In this document: piece by piece, positions 16,163 through 19,440 of the stretch | How the letters are laid out: every line of letters begins with the position of its first letter | Numbering within the stretch: position 1 is the stretch's first letter | Assembly: GCF_938045595.1 (NCBI RefSeq) | Contig: NZ_CALIBB010000195.1 | Span: forward strand, 1 to 19,440 | DNA from: an uncultured Campylobacter sp. | GTDB lineage: Bacteria > Campylobacterota > Campylobacteria > Campylobacterales > Campylobacteraceae | Length of the DNA stretch: 19,440 nucleotides | Direction of reading: 5' to 3' | The notes under the pieces: model-generated | Database searches by the model: none | Told to the model about the DNA's origin: nothing | What the model saw: only the letters and a program-made list of their open reading frames with translations | Position numbers and translations under genes: made by a program

Positions 16163-16473
16163 GATAGAAGTTTAGGCTTAGAATTTGTAATATTTTAAAA
16201 ATTTTATATTTCTAGCCCATATTTAACATTATAAATTTCATAAATTATGAGGTCTGCTATATATAAATTTATCTCATATTAATATAAGAAAGATGATATT
16301 TCGCGATCTTATATAAATTATAGATGCTATATACAAAATACAAGGTAGTGATAACTTAAAGGTAGGATTGCGATGATCAAGATATTAAAGAGAAACGACA
16401 AATTTAAAATCATTAAAATTTTATAAAATTTTGCCAAATGCGTAGCGATCATAACCAAAATCTCTACGAAATT

Positions 16474-17913
16474 TTACTCATTGGCGGACGCGGTATCTGC
16501 AGTCTTGGATCCCGCTTGCTCTAGCTGCTTAGACGCATCGCGCCTTAAAATTTTATCGTACTCCTCCACCTTTATCACCTTGCCTTTATACTCTATTTTA
16601 AGATAATATTCCAATTTTTCTAAGTGTAAATATCTAAAAAATTTATCCAAATCAAAGCCGCTTGCACCCTTAGGCTCATTGCCACAAAGCGAGGAATAGC
16701 GCTTTATAAGCGTATCGTAGATACCTAGCAGCGCCGTATTCGGCGTTACCGAGCCGCATCTATTAAGATCGGGCAGCGAACCTGCGTTGAACATCATTGC
16801 ACTCTTTTCCCAATCCTTTGGTTGCTCCGTCATATCAAACCTGACCATATCATAATTAAAACTACCTAATAAGGTCTGGTTCAAAATAATCTCATCGTAA
16901 CAATAATTATCCATATGCTCTAGGTATCTTTTCTTATGCTCTTTCAACAAATACAAATCATTGCGGCAATCATCGTATTGTTTTTGGATACGCTCATCGT
17001 CCGGAAGCCCGACTAAATCGTATTTAAGCAGCAGATTTAGCATACTTGCGTCATATCGCTGCGGTAGCATCTGATAGATGGAGCAGTTCGGCTGCCGCTC
17101 ATCTTTGCGGTGCTTGAGCGTAAAAGCAATACAATGATCGTCCGTCCAAGCGGTAATCTCAGGTCTTACACCGCTGCTAAGCATAAGCTCCGTCATCTGC
17201 AAAAATCCGCCTGCTACGGCATAATAGAGCGGATCGGATACCGCACTAGTACCCTCGCTTTTAGGCGTTTCGTAATATTCCCTTACCTGCGCATCGCTAG
17301 TATCAGCGACCAAATAGGCATCGCAGCGTCCCGGAGTCGCAAGCCACGGACGAACATATTTAACGCTAGAAAAGCTAGCTCCGTGCTTGAGTAGAACTTC
17401 CACGGCGGCGGTAGAGTTATTTTCGATAGCATAGCTTAACGCCGAATGAGAAAAATCGTCCGTGCGGTTGATATCCGCTCCGTGATAGATCAGCTCCTCG
17501 GTAGTGTTTGCATCGTTGTAAAAGCTAGAATACATTATCGCCGTTATGCCAAAATGCAGCGGATCGCCCGCAGTGATGCGCTGCTCTCGCATAAATGTTA
17601 AAATACGAGCAGTGTCCTTGGAGCGCAAAAGCTTGCGGAAATACTCCATTCGCTCATCGCCCTGCACTACGCATTCGTCCAAATCTAACTCGGCGCCCAG
17701 CCTTTCGTGCCAGTATCTCGCTCGCGCAGCGCGATCCTCGTCCGTTAGTGGCGGATTGGAGGAGTTGCCGGAGGTCGCAGCGCGGCTCGCCGTGGAATTT
17801 TGCGCGGGCTGAGTTTCGGATCTATCCATAAGTGCACTGCCTGCGATCAGACAAAATACGCCCGCCGTAACAACCAAGCACGCTATGATGAGCTTGGATT
17901 TTATCTCTTTCAA
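16474..17913 (-). CDS. Membrane-anchored ankyrin-repeat protein
   Basis: 479 aa. The frame is open further upstream to 17994, but the best start is TTG at 17913, with GGAGG 5 nt before it. The protein then starts LKEIKSKLIIACLVV, a basic N-terminus and one membrane segment (about residues 7-28), then a Ser/Thr/Asn-rich linker. Ankyrin-type units follow: around residues 115-180 (ELIYHGADIN and EVLLKHGAS) and again after about 225 (ELMLSSGVRP). The C-terminal half (after about 270) is Tyr- and Cys-containing with no domain I recognise. The periplasm is the likely location. It is 389 bp upstream of katA on the same strand; a link to catalase is not shown. Confidence 0.75.
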   Translation of the reverse strand: MKEIKSKLIIACLVVTAGVFCLIAGSALMDRSETQPAQNSTASRAATSGNSSNPPLTDEDRAARARYWHERLGAELDLDECVVQGDERMEYFRKLLRSKDTARILTFMREQRITAGDPLHFGITAIMYSSFYNDANTTEELIYHGADINRTDDFSHSALSYAIENNSTAAVEVLLKHGASFSSVKYVRPWLATPGRCDAYLVADTSDAQVREYYETPKSEGTSAVSDPLYYAVAGGFLQMTELMLSSGVRPEITAWTDDHCIAFTLKHRKDERQPNCSIYQMLPQRYDASMLNLLLKYDLVGLPDDERIQKQYDDCRNDLYLLKEHKKRYLEHMDNYCYDEIILNQTLLGSFNYDMVRFDMTEQPKDWEKSAMMFNAGSLPDLNRCGSVTPNTALLGIYDTLIKRYSSLCGNEPKGASGFDLDKFFRYLHLEKLEYYLKIEYKGKVIKVEEYDKILRRDASKQLEQAGSKTADTASANE

Positions 17914-18285
17914 AGCAACCTCCGCAAATAAAATGACAAATACTACCGAGTGTGAGCTTAGCCGAATATAAACGGGCGGAATTTCACAAGGCAATTTCGC
18001 TCAGGCGAAATTTGCAGGGCGAGGTTTAAGAGAGTTTAGGCGCGAAATTTGACCTTCGAAATTTTACCGATAGAATTCCGCGTAGAAATGTAGCTCGGGT
18101 AAAATTCTACCGACGAAATTTTATCCTAACGACAGGCGGCTAGAATTTCAACAAGCACTTCTACGCATAAAATTTAGCGCTAAAATTACGCCGTATTTGC
18201 ACTCAGTATCGCTACGAAATTTAATGACGGCACCATAAAATATTGAAATTTTAGTTTTAAATTTACCGCCCCTTCGCATATCCTC
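17914..18285. other. Gene-free span saturated with RAATTY
   Basis: 372 bp between two minus-strand genes. About 12 RAATTY hexamers by eye, several alternating with CGC/GCG-rich spacers (CGAAATTT and TAGAATTC types). No ORF, RNA or clear terminator was recognised. The promoter of the 16474-17913 gene should lie near 17925-17990. Confidence 0.65.
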
Positions 18286-19260
18286 CTAGATAAAAACCGT
18301 ATAGTCCTTTTTAATATAGTCTATATTTATATTTTTCTGTAGAAAATACTCTCTAACTTCGTCGTAAATTTCACTGCTATACAAATAAATCAAATAGTAG
18401 TGTGCCGATACGACAACGGAATAATATAAATATCCGCCATGCCACGGCTCATCTACTTTTATAAATGGAAAAATTTTAAATCCTTTTATGCCTTTATTTA
18501 TGCAAAAATACACGACGAATTTTATAAATATATTCGCCACATACATGCAAAGCAAAAATACAAAGAAAAAACCTAACGAGCCGACACAAAATATAACCAA
18601 CACGATAAAAGATGGGGTTCTAAAATTTTGCGTGGAAAAGTTTTTGCATAATTTATCCTTTTCTACCTTGCACTGCCTTTTAACGACCCCTTTATCTAAA
18701 AATTCTATATATTGATCGGTAAATCTTATTTCGCGTTTATTGCGTATCGCGGTAAAGATATATGTAATAACGGAGATTAGTAATATCATTATACAGGCTT
18801 CTAAATAATCGTCTACATATATATGCCCAAAATCTACAATATCCCAAATAAAAGATATTAGAAGACCTGATACCTGAAGAAATACAAGAAGATGGGCATA
18901 AACAAAAAACTTTTCATAATTTTTGATTATTATCGGATCTTTGTCGTAGTTCCTAGCGTTAGAATTTTTAAATAAAGTAGTATTGTCTGGATCTAAATTT
19001 TGAAATTTTCTACCACGCTCTGCATTTAAATTGAGATCGTCTGAATTTTTGTCATTAGAATTTAAAGCCTTGGAATTTGTAATATTTAAATCTGAGGCAT
19101 TGAAATTTGAAGCATTTGAATTTGAGGTATCGGATTCTGAAGTATCAAAATTTAAGGCATCAAAATTTTGAGCGTCAGAATTTTCCCGCGAGCCTTGCTC
19201 TAAATTTTGACGCCGTTCATTTAGAATTTTCTTTAGCTCTTCGAGCCTTGCTTCGTTCAT
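18286..19260 (-). CDS. Membrane protein with N-terminal Asn-rich repeat tract, function unknown
   Basis: 324 aa, not recognised. A short charged helix (residues 1-24) is followed by eleven 5-residue units (residues 26-80, such as QNFDA, SNFNA, KNSDD). Hydrophobic segments follow at about 118-141, 152-172 and 217-254, then a Tyr-rich C-terminus (HYYLIYLYSSEIYDE). The pairing of segments resembles small DUF-type membrane proteins without clear catalytic residues. The ATG at 19260 has GAGGG 6 nt upstream. The gene after the repeat is very AT-rich (Lys, Ile, Phe, Tyr abundant), unlike trmA or the DAHP synthase, which hints at acquisition from elsewhere. It stands alone. Confidence 0.7.
   Translation of the reverse strand: MNEARLEELKKILNERRQNLEQGSRENSDAQNFDALNFDTSESDTSNSNASNFNASDLNITNSKALNSNDKNSDDLNLNAERGRKFQNLDPDNTTLFKNSNARNYDKDPIIIKNYEKFFVYAHLLVFLQVSGLLISFIWDIVDFGHIYVDDYLEACIMILLISVITYIFTAIRNKREIRFTDQYIEFLDKGVVKRQCKVEKDKLCKNFSTQNFRTPSFIVLVIFCVGSLGFFFVFLLCMYVANIFIKFVVYFCINKGIKGFKIFPFIKVDEPWHGGYLYYSVVVSAHYYLIYLYSSEIYDEVREYFLQKNINIDYIKKDYTVFI
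19021..19185 (-). repeat. Eleven 15-bp tandem units encoding residues 26-80
   Basis: Consecutive 15-bp blocks (for example 19096-19110, 19111-19125, 19126-19140, 19141-19155, 19156-19170, 19171-19185) each centre on GAATTT, AAATTT or a near match. Read on the minus strand they give x-N-F/S-N/D-A. The reading register of the AATT core (Asn codon AAT, then a TT- or TC-starting codon) is the same as in the trmA repeat. Confidence 0.9.
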
Positions 19261-19405
19261 CCTTATCCCTCGCCTGCGATCTTAAGCGATCATATTTTAC
19301 TTCTTTATCGCTTGGGATAGTATTAAATTTAAGGCTACCTTGCTTGCCAGACTCAAGCATTTTTGAAATTTATTTGTTGAGTAAAATTTAGTGAGATAAA
19401 GAGAT

Positions 19406-19438
19406 AAATTTAAGCGGGAAGGTCCCGCTTAAATTTTT
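19406..19438. terminator. Strong intrinsic terminator at the right edge
   Basis: Perfect 13-bp arms (AAATTTAAGCGGG at 19406-19418 and its complement at 19424-19436) with a 5-nt loop, followed on plus by T-rich sequence. On the minus strand the arm itself ends in a short T-run. It lies 145 bp upstream of the minus-strand gene start at 19260, so it probably ends a gene to the right of the window on the minus strand. Confidence 0.75.
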
Positions 19439-19440
19439 AT

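Larger units (their letters stand above)
16085..16473. other. AT-rich katA upstream region
   Basis: 389 bp without a gene, far richer in A+T than the rest. It holds the katA promoter and a possible operator at the left end. The middle part has several short AT palindromes, such as ATATTAATAT near 16280. RAATTY hexamers occur (about 8), but here base composition alone could explain many. The stop of the 16474-17913 gene lies at the right end; an A/T-rich fold around 16410-16430 is a weak terminator candidate. Confidence 0.6.

Overview
The window looks like chromosomal DNA of a Campylobacter outside the C. jejuni/coli group. The gene set is typical of the genus: class II DAHP synthase, YebC followed by a cyclophilin, and catalase followed by its ankyrin partner. 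The base composition is mixed, richer in GC than C. jejuni, with abundant AAATTT, GAATTT, AAATTC and GAATTC hexamers. The C. gracilis / C. showae / C. rectus group is my guess from composition and memory. No search was run.

Layout, left to right. (1) 1-2955, minus strand: an NhaC-family Na+/H+ antiporter gene followed, with a 4-nt ATGA overlap, by trmA (tRNA m5U54 methyltransferase), which runs off the left edge and carries an unusual repeat-built insertion. (2) 3641-4873, minus: an exported ankyrin-repeat protein, flanked by two gene-free spans. (3) 5342-7746, minus: a copper operon, copZ then copA. (4) 7880-9517, plus: yebC, a cyclophilin and acpS. (5) 9518-10667: a 1.15-kb gene-free span between convergent genes. 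(6) 10668-12011, minus: class II DAHP synthase, divergent from rarD and a small membrane-anchored coiled-coil gene (12116-13391, plus). (7) 13392-14162: another gene-free span. (8) 14163-16084, minus: katA overlapped by the gene of a Cj1386-type ankyrin protein. (9) 16474-17913, minus: a membrane-anchored ankyrin protein. (10) 18286-19260, minus: an AT-rich membrane protein of unknown function with an N-terminal repeat tract. A strong terminator hairpin closes the window. No mobile element, CRISPR array, rRNA or tRNA was seen.

The most notable feature is not a gene. Five of the six gene-free spans are packed with the palindromic hexamer RAATTY: about 87 copies by eye in about 3.4 kb, one per 39 bp, against about one per 140-200 bp in katA, copA and the DAHP synthase gene. 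The same hexamers also build 15-bp tandem repeats inside two unrelated reading frames. In trmA about 26 units encode an Asn-rich tract of about 150 residues inserted just before the SAM-binding motif. In the 18286-19260 gene 11 units encode residues 26-80. RAATTY is, as I recall, the methylation target of CtsM, the orphan methyltransferase that marks DNA for natural transformation in C. jejuni. The window may therefore show an uptake-motif-like element accumulating in intergenic DNA and inside genes. That link is inference.

Functional themes: metal and oxidative stress (CopZ/CopA, KatA and its ankyrin partner), translation and tRNA modification (TrmA, YebC), housekeeping metabolism (AcpS, DAHP synthase) and transport (NhaC type, RarD).
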